Source: Microbacteriaceae bacterium (GTDB lineage: Bacteria; Actinomycetota; Actinomycetes; Actinomycetales; Microbacteriaceae). From it: a stretch of DNA of 21,928 nt. The notes under the pieces were generated by a model. It made no database searches. It was not told the origin of the DNA and saw only the letters and a list, made by a program, of their open reading frames with translations. A program made the position numbers and the translations under genes. Position 1 is the stretch's first letter. Each line of letters opens with the position of its first letter. Location: assembly GCA_022701925.1 (NCBI GenBank), contig JAKONM010000263.1:1-21928 (forward strand), read 5' to 3'. Of this stretch, positions 7,930 to 14,600 are shown piece after piece.

Positions 7930-9111
7930 TCACCCCTGCCGGCGGCGCACCTTCCGCGCCACCCGGTCGGCGATGCGACGGCCCGTCGCCACGACCAGGT
8001 CCTTGGTGCCCAGCCGCTCCACGGCCGCCAGCGCCGCCTCCCGCTGGTCGCGCGGCAGCACCGGCAGCGCGCCGTCGCCGGCGGCCAGCATCACGCCGAT
8101 CATCAGCTGCGCGCCGGCCTCGGTGCTGACGTCCGCCGGGGTGGTCGCGGCGGGGACGGGCTGCCGGCTCGGCACGGTCAGCGCCTCCAGGTCCCCCACG
8201 ACGTTCACGCCCGCGGCGCGCAGGCCCTCGTTCATCTCGCGCGTCAGCTGCGCGGCGCGGTCGGCGGCCCACTGCGGCACGTCGATGCGGGCGTCCGCCT
8301 GCAGCGCCTCGCGCGCGCCGCGCAGGTGCTTCACGGCGCCGAACTCGATCAGCGCCGCCTGCAGGTCGGGGGTCATCCCCTCCATCGGCTTCGCCAGCTC
8401 GTTGAACCGCCGCACCGTCTCGGCGACGCCGAAGCCCAGCGACACGTTGTCGCTGGCCGGGTCCGGCACCAGCACGCCCTCCGGCAGGCCGGTGAAGCGC
8501 TCGAAGGTGCGCAGGACGAAGTCGCGGGGCGCGCCGCCCAGCGAGACGACGGTGACGTGCTGCGCGCCGACCAGGGCGCCCCAGCGGCGGGCCAGCACGT
8601 CGATGCGGGTCTTGCGCCAGAACTCCGGCTGCGACCCGTTCACGGTGTCCGGGCTGTTCAGCATCCGGTCCAGCCAGGCCTCGTAGCGCTCCACCGACCC
8701 GGTCTGCACGAACTGCTGCCAGGACGACGAGAGCATGTCGACGAGCGGGCGCATGGTGATGACCACGTGCGTGCGGTCCACGCCGAACGCGTCGACCACC
8801 GTCCTGGCCCCGGCGTCGCCGGCGCGGGCGAAGGTCTCGCTGGAGATCACGACCCGCTTCGCGGTCGAGCCCTGCACCTCCTCGACCAGCTTCGGCCAGG
8901 CCTCCACGCCCGAGCGGTGACCGGCGATGCGCTTGCCCAGCGCGACGGCGCCGGCCGCGGCGCGGGGCTGCGTGCCGCGGCCGGCGTAGTGCACGCCGTG
9001 CGGCTCCAGGGCGTCGCGGTTGAAGTGGAAGCCGCTCTGCAGGCTCGTCGTGCCCGTCTTCGCGGGCCCGATGTGCAGCAGGCGGGTGCCCTCCGGCATC
9101 AGCAGGGACAT
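7930..9111 (-). CDS. Sulfotransferase family protein (PAPS-dependent)
   Basis: Probably transfers sulfate from 3'-phosphoadenosine-5'-phosphosulfate to an acceptor. Near the N-terminus, HIGPAKTGTTSLQ (residues 13-25) is the 5'-phosphosulfate-binding loop of sulfotransferases, and VVISSETFARAG is consistent with the 3'-phosphate-binding region. The rest of the 393 residues is helical and without membrane segments. I chose the ATG at 9111 because AAGGAGT sits 6 nt upstream, a near-ideal ribosome binding site. The frame stays open to a start at 9198, but those 29 extra residues are basic, proline-rich and would push the P-loop away from the N-terminus. It converges with the GT2 gene, suggesting but not proving that both act on one glycan. 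The acceptor (sugar, lipid or protein) cannot be told from sequence. Confidence 0.82.
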   Translation of the reverse strand: MSLLMPEGTRLLHIGPAKTGTTSLQSGFHFNRDALEPHGVHYAGRGTQPRAAAGAVALGKRIAGHRSGVEAWPKLVEEVQGSTAKRVVISSETFARAGDAGARTVVDAFGVDRTHVVITMRPLVDMLSSSWQQFVQTGSVERYEAWLDRMLNSPDTVNGSQPEFWRKTRIDVLARRWGALVGAQHVTVVSLGGAPRDFVLRTFERFTGLPEGVLVPDPASDNVSLGFGVAETVRRFNELAKPMEGMTPDLQAALIEFGAVKHLRGAREALQADARIDVPQWAADRAAQLTREMNEGLRAAGVNVVGDLEALTVPSRQPVPAATTPADVSTEAGAQLMIGVMLAAGDGALPVLPRDQREAALAAVERLGTKDLVVATGRRIADRVARKVRRRQG

Positions 9112-9129
9112 GGCGACTCCTTCGCGACG

Positions 9130-9153
9130 GGGGCGCGGGGCGCGGGGCGCCCC
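9130..9153. repeat. Three tandem GGGGCGC heptamers ending in a palindrome
   Basis: GGGGCGC occurs three times in tandem at 9130-9136, 9137-9143 and 9144-9150. The last copy runs into CCCC to form the palindrome GGGGCGCCCC. It lies in the 143-bp divergent gap, 18 bp upstream of the sulfotransferase start, and would probably fall in that gene's leader or promoter. Function unknown. Confidence 0.5.
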
Positions 9154-9242
9154 CTCCGAGCATCCCAGAGGGTCGCGACGACCGCTCGACCGCAGCACGC
9201 ATCCGCGGGCTCGCAGGAGGACGCGGCACCGTCCCCGAGCGG

Positions 9243-9248
9243 CAGGAT
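9243..9248 (+). promoter_or_regulatory. Leaderless-type -10 for the aminotransferase
   Basis: CAGGAT ends 6 nt before the ATG at 9255. The same hexamer at the same spacing precedes the small membrane gene in the F420 block. Confidence 0.4.
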
Positions 9249-9254
9249 GGGGCC

Positions 9255-10565
9255 ATGACGGACGAGGTCGACGCCGGGCGCACGCTGGAGCTGGACCGCG
9301 CGGTCTTCCACTCCTGGAGCGCCCAGGGCGCGCTGGCCCCGCTGGACGTGGAGCGCGCGCACGGCTGCGAGGTCGTGCTGGGCGACGGGCGCACGCTGCT
9401 CGACTTCTCCAGCCAGCTGGTGAACACCAACATCGGGCACACGCACCCGAGGGTGGTCGAGGCGATCCAGCGGCAGGCCGCGCTGCTGCCGACCGTGAAC
9501 CCCGCGCACGCGAACCGCGCCCGCGGCGAGGCGGCGCAGCGCATCCTGCGGGCGGCGGGGGAGCCCTTCTCGAAGGTCTTCTTCACCAACGGCGGCGCCG
9601 ACGCGAACGAGAACGCGATCCGCATGGCCCGGCTGACGACGGGTCGGGACAAGGTGCTGTCGACCTACCGCTCGTACCACGGCAACACGGGCGCGGCCGT
9701 GGTCGCCACCGGCGACTGGCGGCGCGTGCCGAACGAGTACGCCCGCGGGCACGTGCACTTCTGGGGGCCGTTCCCGTACCGCAGCGAGTTCTGGTCGACC
9801 TCGCCGGAGCAGGAGGTCGAGCGCGCCCTCCACGCCCTGCGGCGGATCGTCGAGGCCGAGGGGCCCGGCTCGATCGCGGCGATCCTGATCGAGACGGTGC
9901 CCGGCACCGCCGGCGTGATCGTGCCGCCGCCCGGGTGGCTGGCGGGAGTCCGGGCGGTCTGCGACGAGTGAGGGATCGTGCTGATCCTCGACGAGGTGAT
10001 GGCGGGCTTCGGTCGCACCGGCGACTGGTTCGCGTTCCAGAACCCGACCATCAACCCGGAAGGGGTCGTGCCCGACCTGATCACCTTCGCCAAGGGGGTG
10101 AACAGCGGGTACGTGCCCGCGGGCGGCGTGATCATCCCGCCCGCGATCGCCGCGGAGTTCGACACGCGGATCTTCCCGGGAGGGCTCACCTACAGCGGGC
10201 ACCCGCTGGCCATGGCCGCGATCGTCGCGACCCTCGACGCCATGCGGGAGGAGGGGATCGTCGAGCACGCGCGCGACATCGGCGAGCGGGTGCTCGGGCC
10301 GGCGCTGCGCGACCTGGCGACGCGGCACGGGTGCGTCGGCGACGTGCGGGGCCTCGGCGTCTTCTGGGCGCTCGACCTGGTGTCGGACCCGTCGACGAAG
10401 GCCCCGCTGCCGCCCGCCGACATGGCGCGCATCAAGCGCGACCTGGTCGGCGCCGGCCTGCTGCCGTTCGTGCAGGACAACCGCGTGCACGTGGTGCCGC
10501 CCTGCGTCGTGACGGAGCAGCAGGTGGAGCGGGCGGTCGCGGCCTACGACGCGGTGCTGCCCTGA
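9255..10565 (+). pseudogene. Class III PLP-dependent aminotransferase interrupted by in-frame TGA
   Basis: A class III (fold type I) aminotransferase, normally about 430-450 residues; here 436 codons of one frame are broken only by a TGA at 9969-9971 (codon 239). The N-terminal part shows LDFSSQLVNTNIGHTHPRVV and FFTNGGADANENAIRMAR, the cofactor phosphate-binding segment. After the stop the same frame continues at once with GIVLILDEVMAGFGRTG. The PLP-contacting Asp is codon 246 and the Schiff-base Lys, in ITFAKGVNSG, is codon 280. The truncated 238-residue product therefore lacks both essential residues. Family members usually have CDxxGIxLIxDEV here, so only one residue is replaced. A GTG at 9978 could allow reinitiation, but a working split enzyme is unlikely. 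It is either a recent nonsense mutation or a sequence error. Substrate unknown; omega-amino acid or taurine-type amines are common in this group. Confidence 0.85.
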
Positions 10566-10597
10566 CCCGCAGCGGGGCTCCCCGCCGCTGAGCGTGC

Positions 10598-10603
10598 GAG
10601 AGT
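10598..10603 (+). promoter_or_regulatory. Leaderless-type -10-like hexamer for the esterase
   Basis: GAGAGT ends 6 nt before the ATG at 10610. It is the weakest member of the set because its first base is G. No clear ribosome binding site is present. Confidence 0.25.
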
Positions 10604-10609
10604 CGGCGC

Positions 10610-11389
10610 ATGGCCGTCCTCCGCACCGACTTCTACTCCGACGTCCTGCAGCTGGGCACGTCGATGACCGTGATCCTGCCCGAGCCCGCGGCGGCGACGC
10701 AGATCGGCACCGACGCGGTGCGGCGGCCCGGTCCGCCGCCCGTGCTCTACCTGCTGCACGGGCTGAGCGACGACGACACGATGTGGCTGCGGCAGACCTC
10801 CGTGCACCGCTACGCCGCCGAGCTGGGCCTGGCCGTCGTCATGCCGCAGGTGCACCGCAGCTTCTACGCCGACCTGCCGGGCACGGAGGGGCGCTACTGG
10901 ACCTTCCTGTCGCAGGAGCTGCCGCGCGTGGTCGACGCGTTCTTCAAGGTCTCGCAGCGCCGCGAGGACACGTTCGTCGCCGGCCTGTCGATGGGCGGCT
11001 ACGGGGCGCTGAAGTGGGCGCTCTCGCAGCCGGAGCGCTTCGCGTTCGCCGCGAGCCTGTCCGGGGCCGTCGACCTGCAGGCGCTGGCCGACCTGGGGGA
11101 GCGCCAGGACCTGATCGACCGCATCCTCGGCGGTCGCTCCGTCGCCGAGGTCGGGGACGTGCTGCTGCTGGCCGACGCCGCGGACCCCGCCACGGCGCCG
11201 GAGCTGTACGTCTCGTGCGGCACCGAGGACGTGCCGCTGATCGACCACAACCGGCGCCTGGTCGAGCGGCTGCGGGCGCGCGGCCTGCACCCGCACGTCG
11301 ACTTCGGGCCGGGCGAGCACGAATGGGGCTACTGGGACCGCGGCATCCGCGACGTGCTCTCGAGGCTGCCGATCGACCGCTCCGCCTGA
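10610..11389 (+). CDS. Esterase D-like alpha/beta hydrolase
   Basis: A 259-residue carboxylesterase of the esterase D / S-formylglutathione hydrolase / tributyrin esterase type. The oxyanion region VLYLLHGLSDDDTMW (from residue 45), the nucleophile elbow GLSMGG with Ser127, the acid Asp207 in CGTEDVPL, and His237 in GEHEWGYWD make a complete catalytic triad. No signal peptide is seen, so it is probably cytoplasmic; the related mycolyltransferase antigen 85 proteins are secreted and longer. The start is the ATG at 10610. The gene follows the broken aminotransferase by 44 bp on the same strand and precedes the DUF177-rpmF run, with which it has no evident functional link. The natural ester substrate is unknown. 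Confidence 0.88.
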   Translation: MAVLRTDFYSDVLQLGTSMTVILPEPAAATQIGTDAVRRPGPPPVLYLLHGLSDDDTMWLRQTSVHRYAAELGLAVVMPQVHRSFYADLPGTEGRYWTFLSQELPRVVDAFFKVSQRREDTFVAGLSMGGYGALKWALSQPERFAFAASLSGAVDLQALADLGERQDLIDRILGGRSVAEVGDVLLLADAADPATAPELYVSCGTEDVPLIDHNRRLVERLRARGLHPHVDFGPGEHEWGYWDRGIRDVLSRLPIDRSA

Positions 11390-11425
11390 CGGCCGAGGCC
11401 GCACGGGGGCGGCCGGGCACGGGCG

Positions 11426-11431
11426 TAAAAT
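11426..11431 (+). promoter_or_regulatory. -10 element of the DUF177-rpmF transcript
   Basis: TAAAAT is a near-consensus -10 in very GC-rich surroundings, ending 8 nt before the GTG at 11440. Transcription would begin at or within two bases of the start codon, so the message is probably leaderless. No -35 consensus is seen. Confidence 0.6.
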
Positions 11432-11439
11432 CGTCCGTC

Positions 11440-11970
11440 GTGACCGCGCGCAGCCCCTACATCCAGAACGTGCGCGACCTCGTGCGCCACCCGGGCGAGA
11501 TGCGCGAGCGCAGCCAGGACGTCGTCGTCCCCGAGCACTTCGGGGAGGGCATGGTGTCGGTGCGCGAGGGCGCGCCGCTGCACCTCGAGCTGAAGCTCGA
11601 GTCGCTGCACGAGGGCGTGCTGGCCTCCGGCTCGGTGACCACGACGGCGGAGGGGGAGTGCGCCCTGTGCCTGGCGCCGGTCTCCATCCCGCTCGATGTC
11701 GAGTTCGCGGAGCTCTTCGGCTATCCTGCCGAGGAACCGTTCGACCACCAGCTCGATGGCGACCTGCTCGACCTGGAGCCGGTGGTGCGGGACGCGGTGG
11801 TGCTGGCACTGCCCTTCCGACCAGAGTGCGTCGACGGTTGCGAGGACCTCGAACTCGGTCCCGGCGTCAGTCTGGTCAGGGCCGATGCACCGGAGGAGCC
11901 GCGCGCAGACCCCAGGTGGGCCGCGCTGCAGGGCTACACCGCGGGCAACGACAACACAGAGAAGAGATAA
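11440..11970 (+). CDS. DUF177/YceD family protein
   Basis: A 176-residue member of the DUF177 (YceD) family, nearly always encoded just upstream of rpmF; homologues have been linked to 23S rRNA accumulation and ribosome assembly. The start is the GTG at 11440, fixed by the TAAAAT promoter hexamer just upstream; the open frame further upstream has no family resemblance. The protein shows SPYIQNVRDLVRHPGEMRE, then ECALCLAP with Cys74 and Cys77, and PECVDGCEDL with Cys130 and Cys134. This CX2C plus CX3C arrangement could bind a metal or form disulfides; that is inference. The C-terminal DPRWAALQGY is the usual family ending. Its TAA stop is 3 bp before rpmF, so the two are certainly cotranscribed. 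Confidence 0.93.
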   Translation: MTARSPYIQNVRDLVRHPGEMRERSQDVVVPEHFGEGMVSVREGAPLHLELKLESLHEGVLASGSVTTTAEGECALCLAPVSIPLDVEFAELFGYPAEEPFDHQLDGDLLDLEPVVRDAVVLALPFRPECVDGCEDLELGPGVSLVRADAPEEPRADPRWAALQGYTAGNDNTEKR

Positions 11971-11973
11971 GCC

Positions 11974-12177
11974 ATGGCGGTTCCGAAGCGGAAGCAGTCG
12001 CGCAGCAACACCCGCTCGCGTCGTTCGCAGTGGAAGGCCGACGCCCCCACGCTGGTCAAGACCATCGAGAACGGCAAGGTCGTGTACTCCCTGCCCCACC
12101 GCGCCAAGGTGGTCGAGGGCTCGGACGGCGTCCCCCTGTACCTGGAGTACAAGGGTCGCCGCGTCGCCGACGCCTGA
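11974..12177 (+). CDS. rpmF: Large ribosomal subunit protein bL32
   Basis: A 67-residue structural protein of the 50S subunit. The basic N-terminus MAVPKRKQSRSNTRSRRSQW is the hallmark of L32, followed by a segment (LVKTIENGKVVYSLPHRAKVV, then YLEYKGRRVADA) typical of Micrococcales. There is no cysteine, so this is the zinc-independent form. GAGAAGAG overlapping the end of DUF177 serves as ribosome binding site. The TGA stop at 12175-12177 is followed directly by RNase III coding sequence in the +1 frame, where the start of rnc should be but no usable start codon is found. Confidence 0.97.
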   Translation: MAVPKRKQSRSNTRSRRSQWKADAPTLVKTIENGKVVYSLPHRAKVVEGSDGVPLYLEYKGRRVADA

Positions 12178-12178
12178 T

Positions 12179-12868
12179 CCGTCGGGCGCGGCCGATCCGG
12201 CCGCGCTCGTCGAGCAGCTGGGCGTCGACATCGACCCCGAGCTGCTGGAGACCGCGCTGACCCACCGCTCGTACGCCTACGAGCACCAGACCCTCGACAA
12301 CGAGCGGCTGGAGTTCCTGGGCGACAGCGTGCTCGGGCGCGCCGTGACGGCGATGCTCTACGCCCGCCACCCGGGCGAGACCGAAGGCTCCCTCGCCAAG
12401 CGGCGCGCGGGCCTCGTGTCCACCGTGGCGCTGGCGTCGATCGCCCGCCGCCTCGACCTCGGGCCGCACATCCGCCTGGGCCGCGGCGAGGTGCGCACCC
12501 GCGGCGCCGAGAAGGCGTCGATCCTCGCGGACGCGGTGGAGGCCCTGATCGGGGCGGCCTTCCTCTCCGCGGGCAGCGAGCCGGCGGAGGCGCTGGTGCT
12601 GCGCCTGGTCATGCCGCTGGCGGACGACCCCGACTCGACGGGCGCCGTCACCGACCCGAAGACCGCGCTGCAGGAGCTGGCCGCGCGACGCGGCGCCGCC
12701 GCTCCCGCCTACGTCGTGACGGCGGAGGGCCCGGAGCACGCGCGCGTGTTCAGCGCGGTCGTCGAGGTGGTGCCGCTGGGCCGCGGCTCCGGCACGGGCA
12801 CCAGCAAGAAGCAGGCCGAGGTCGCCGCCGCGTGGCAGGCGTACCGCGCCTTCAGCGCCGATGCCTGA
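12179..12868 (+). CDS. rnc: Ribonuclease III, start codon not identifiable
   Basis: Cleaves double-stranded RNA in rRNA maturation and mRNA decay. The catalytic domain has ALTHRSYAYE, the signature NERLEFLGD (12299-12325) and DAVEALIGA with the acidic residues at 12530-12532 and 12539-12541. A C-terminal double-stranded RNA binding domain runs from PKTALQELAARRG to KKQAEVAAAWQAYRAF. Homologues begin about ten residues before LGVDIDPELL. In this frame there is no ATG, GTG or TTG anywhere between the middle of DUF177 and the catalytic core; the first possible codon is CTG at 12218. The coordinate given is simply the first in-frame codon after the rpmF stop. One G inserted after TGAT at 12178 would create TGATG with ATG CCG TCG GGC in the right frame. 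The end overlaps mutM by 8 nt. Function is certain; the start is the problem. Confidence 0.9.
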   Translation, partial: PSGAADPAALVEQLGVDIDPELLETALTHRSYAYEHQTLDNERLEFLGDSVLGRAVTAMLYARHPGETEGSLAKRRAGLVSTVALASIARRLDLGPHIRLGRGEVRTRGAEKASILADAVEALIGAAFLSAGSEPAEALVLRLVMPLADDPDSTGAVTDPKTALQELAARRGAAAPAYVVTAEGPEHARVFSAVVEVVPLGRGSGTGTSKKQAEVAAAWQAYRAFSADA

Positions 12869-13769
12869 GCTGCCCGAGGTCGAGGTCGTCCGCGCCGGCC
12901 TGGAGCCCGCCGTGACCGGGGCCGTCGTGTCGGGCGTGGAGGTGCTGGAGCACCGCTCGCTGCGCCGCCACCCCGGCGACGTCGCCGACTTCGAGCGCCG
13001 CCTGACCGGCCGTCGCATCGCGGCCGCTGCGCGCCGCGGCAAGTTCCTGTGGCTGCCGCTGGAGGGCGACGAGCACCCGGAGGCGGTGCTCGCCCATCTG
13101 GGCATGAGCGGCCAGCTGCTGCTGCGCACGCCCGACTCGGAGCCGGACCGCCAGCTGCGGGTCCGCCTGCACCTGGAGCATCCGCAGCACGGGCACCTGG
13201 TCGTGGCGTTCGCCGACCAGCGCATCTTCGGCTCGCTCGCGATCGACCGGCTGCAGCCGACCCCGGACGGCGCCCCGGGCGGCTCCGGCTCGCCGCTGCG
13301 CCTGGTGCCCGAGCAGGTCGCGCACATCGCCCGCGACCCGCTGGACCCCGCGTTCGACGACGACCGGTTCGCCGCGCTGCTCGCGAAGCGGCGCACCGGC
13401 ATCAAGCGCGCGCTGCTGGACCAGACGCTGATCTCCGGCATCGGCAACATCTACGCCGACGAGGCGCTGTGGGCCGCCCGCCTGCACTACGACGCCCCGG
13501 TCGAGCGCCTGAGGCGCCCGGCCGTGCGGGGGCTGCTGGCCGAGGTGCGGCTGGTGCTCGAGCGCGCGCTGGCCGAGGGCGGCACCAGCTTCGACGCCCA
13601 GTACGTGAACGTGAACGGCGCCTCCGGGTACTTCTCCCACTCGCTGCGCGCCTACGGCCAGCAGGGCAGGCCGTGCCCGCGGTGCGGCACCCCGATCGTG
13701 CGGGAGGCGTTCATGAACCGCTCCAGCCATCGCTGCCCGCGCTGCCAGCGACGGCCCCGCGCCGCCTGA
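12861..13769 (+). CDS. mutM: Formamidopyrimidine-DNA glycosylase (Fpg)
   Basis: Bifunctional base-excision enzyme that removes 8-oxoguanine and formamidopyrimidines and nicks the abasic site by beta,delta-elimination. The 302-residue protein begins PELPEVE with the catalytic N-terminal Pro2 and Glu3, has the conserved Lys61 in RRGKFLW, HLGMSGQLLL, the helix-two-turn-helix segment with ISGIGNIYADEALW, and GGTSF. It ends in a CX2C-X16-CX2C zinc finger (Cys272, 275, 292, 295) with the DNA-contacting Arg in NRSSHRC. All catalytic and zinc residues are intact. Its ATG overlaps the end of rnc by 8 nt (ATGCCTGA), so translation is coupled. It converges with the SDR gene. Confidence 0.97.
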   Translation: MPELPEVEVVRAGLEPAVTGAVVSGVEVLEHRSLRRHPGDVADFERRLTGRRIAAAARRGKFLWLPLEGDEHPEAVLAHLGMSGQLLLRTPDSEPDRQLRVRLHLEHPQHGHLVVAFADQRIFGSLAIDRLQPTPDGAPGGSGSPLRLVPEQVAHIARDPLDPAFDDDRFAALLAKRRTGIKRALLDQTLISGIGNIYADEALWAARLHYDAPVERLRRPAVRGLLAEVRLVLERALAEGGTSFDAQYVNVNGASGYFSHSLRAYGQQGRPCPRCGTPIVREAFMNRSSHRCPRCQRRPRAA

Positions 13770-13776
13770 CCCCGGT

Positions 13777-13817
13777 CTCCCGAGCGGGCCCCGGGAGTCC
13801 GAGGCCCGCCTCCGGAC
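13777..13817. terminator. Two adjacent hairpins between convergent mutM and SDR gene
   Basis: CTCCCG (13777-13782) pairs with CGGGAG (13792-13797), and GTCCGAGG (13797-13804) pairs with CCTCCGGAC (13809-13817) with one bulged base. They fill nearly the whole 49-bp gap between the two stop codons. No T-run is present. A bidirectional terminator role fits the position but is inferred. Confidence 0.4.
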
Positions 13818-13818
13818 G

Positions 13819-14499
13819 TCAGTACTCGATGCGTCCGGTGCGGTCGTGGAACTCGCCGGTGGGGCCGTCCGGGCCGAGCAGCGCGGGCGCGACGGTCGCG
13901 TCGGTGCCCTCCGCGACGGTCTGGTGGCCGCTGTTCCCGTTCAGGTCCGTGGCCGTGTATCCCGGGTCGGAGGCGTTGATCCGAAAAGCCGGCAGGTTCT
14001 TCGCGTACTGCACGGTCAGCGTGATCACGGCCGCCTTCGACGCGGCGTAGGGCACCGCGGCGACGGGCAGCTCGTCGCGCCCCGGCGTCGTGAGCGCCCT
14101 CGGCCAGCCGACGCCGGAGGCCACGTTCACGATGACGGGGTGCTCGGACCGGCGCAGCAGCGGCAGCGCCGCCTGGGTGACGCGGACGATCCCGGTGACG
14201 TTCGTGTCGAGGACCTCCGCCATCCGCTCGGCGGTCAGGTCGTCGACGCCGGAGGAGCGCCCCACGATCCCGGCGTTGTTCACCAGCACGTCCAGTGCGG
14301 GCAGCCCGGCGATCGCGGCGTCGACGGACGCCTGGTCGGTGACGTCCAGCCGCACGACGCGGGCGCCCAGCGCCCGCGCGGCGTCGCCGGCGGCGGGGTC
14401 CCGCATGCCGGCGTGGACGGTGTGACCTGCGGCGATGAGGCGCCGGGCGGTCTCGAGCCCCAGGCCCTTGTCGGCCCCGCTGATGAGTGTCTCGGTCAT
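13819..14499 (-). CDS. Short-chain dehydrogenase/reductase
   Basis: A classical SDR of 226 residues, an NAD(P)(H)-dependent oxidoreductase. The Rossmann nucleotide-binding motif is SGADKGLG (7-14), a slight variant of TGxxxGxG. LDVT, NNAG (74-77), the catalytic Ser128 in VNVASGVG, and Tyr151/Lys155 in YAASKAA are all present. NASDPGYTATDLNG follows, typical of the substrate lid. The start is the ATG at 14499. CAGGGT ends 6 nt before it, the leaderless pattern, though the GGTGGAG it overlaps could also act as a ribosome binding site. It is divergent from an XRE-type regulator gene with a palindrome between them, the common arrangement for a regulator and its target SDR. The substrate is unknown; xenobiotic or reactive-carbonyl reduction is typical of such pairs. 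Confidence 0.9.
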   Translation of the reverse strand: MTETLISGADKGLGLETARRLIAAGHTVHAGMRDPAAGDAARALGARVVRLDVTDQASVDAAIAGLPALDVLVNNAGIVGRSSGVDDLTAERMAEVLDTNVTGIVRVTQAALPLLRRSEHPVIVNVASGVGWPRALTTPGRDELPVAAVPYAASKAAVITLTVQYAKNLPAFRINASDPGYTATDLNGNSGHQTVAEGTDATVAPALLGPDGPTGEFHDRTGRIEY

Positions 14500-14505
14500 G
14501 GCTCC

Positions 14506-14511
14506 ACCCTG
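14506..14511 (-). promoter_or_regulatory. Leaderless-type -10 for the SDR gene
   Basis: CAGGGT on the minus strand ends 6 nt before the ATG at 14499. The palindrome at 14548-14568 lies about 37 bp upstream of it. Confidence 0.35.
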
Positions 14512-14547
14512 ATCCCTGCTGTCGCGGCGACCCAGGCCCCGGCCGAC

Positions 14548-14568
14548 GGTGGGACCGGCGGTGCCACC
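14548..14568. promoter_or_regulatory. 21-bp near-perfect palindrome, probable operator
   Basis: The site reads GGTGG-G-ACCG-G-CGGT-G-CCACC. It is symmetric at every position except one pair (6/16) and the central base. It lies between the divergent SDR and XRE-MmyB genes, just upstream of the CACGAT hexamer at 14589 and so over or beside the -35 region of the regulator. Dyad symmetry of this size suits a dimeric HTH protein, most simply the adjacent regulator. Binding is inferred. Confidence 0.5.
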
Positions 14569-14588
14569 CTCCGCGTCCCGACGGGGCG

Positions 14589-14594
14589 CACGAT
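14589..14594 (+). promoter_or_regulatory. Leaderless-type -10 for the XRE regulator
   Basis: CACGAT ends 6 nt before the GTG at 14601. It helps to choose this start, since the frame remains open upstream. Confidence 0.35.
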
Positions 14595-14600
14595 GGGCGG

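Noticed and set aside
9112..9198. Longer sulfotransferase from a start at 9198
   Set aside because: The added residues are basic and proline-rich, and the start at 9111 has AAGGAGT 6 nt upstream and places the P-loop correctly near the N-terminus.
9969..9971. Selenocysteine at the in-frame TGA of the aminotransferase
   Set aside because: Class III aminotransferases have no selenocysteine at this place as far as I know, the position is not catalytic, and I see no convincing SECIS-like hairpin just downstream.
14504..14570. Direct repeat CCACCCT at 14504-14510 and 14564-14570 as a second regulator site
   Set aside because: Seven bases in GC-rich DNA separated by 60 bp is weak, and the right-hand copy largely overlaps the much stronger palindrome.
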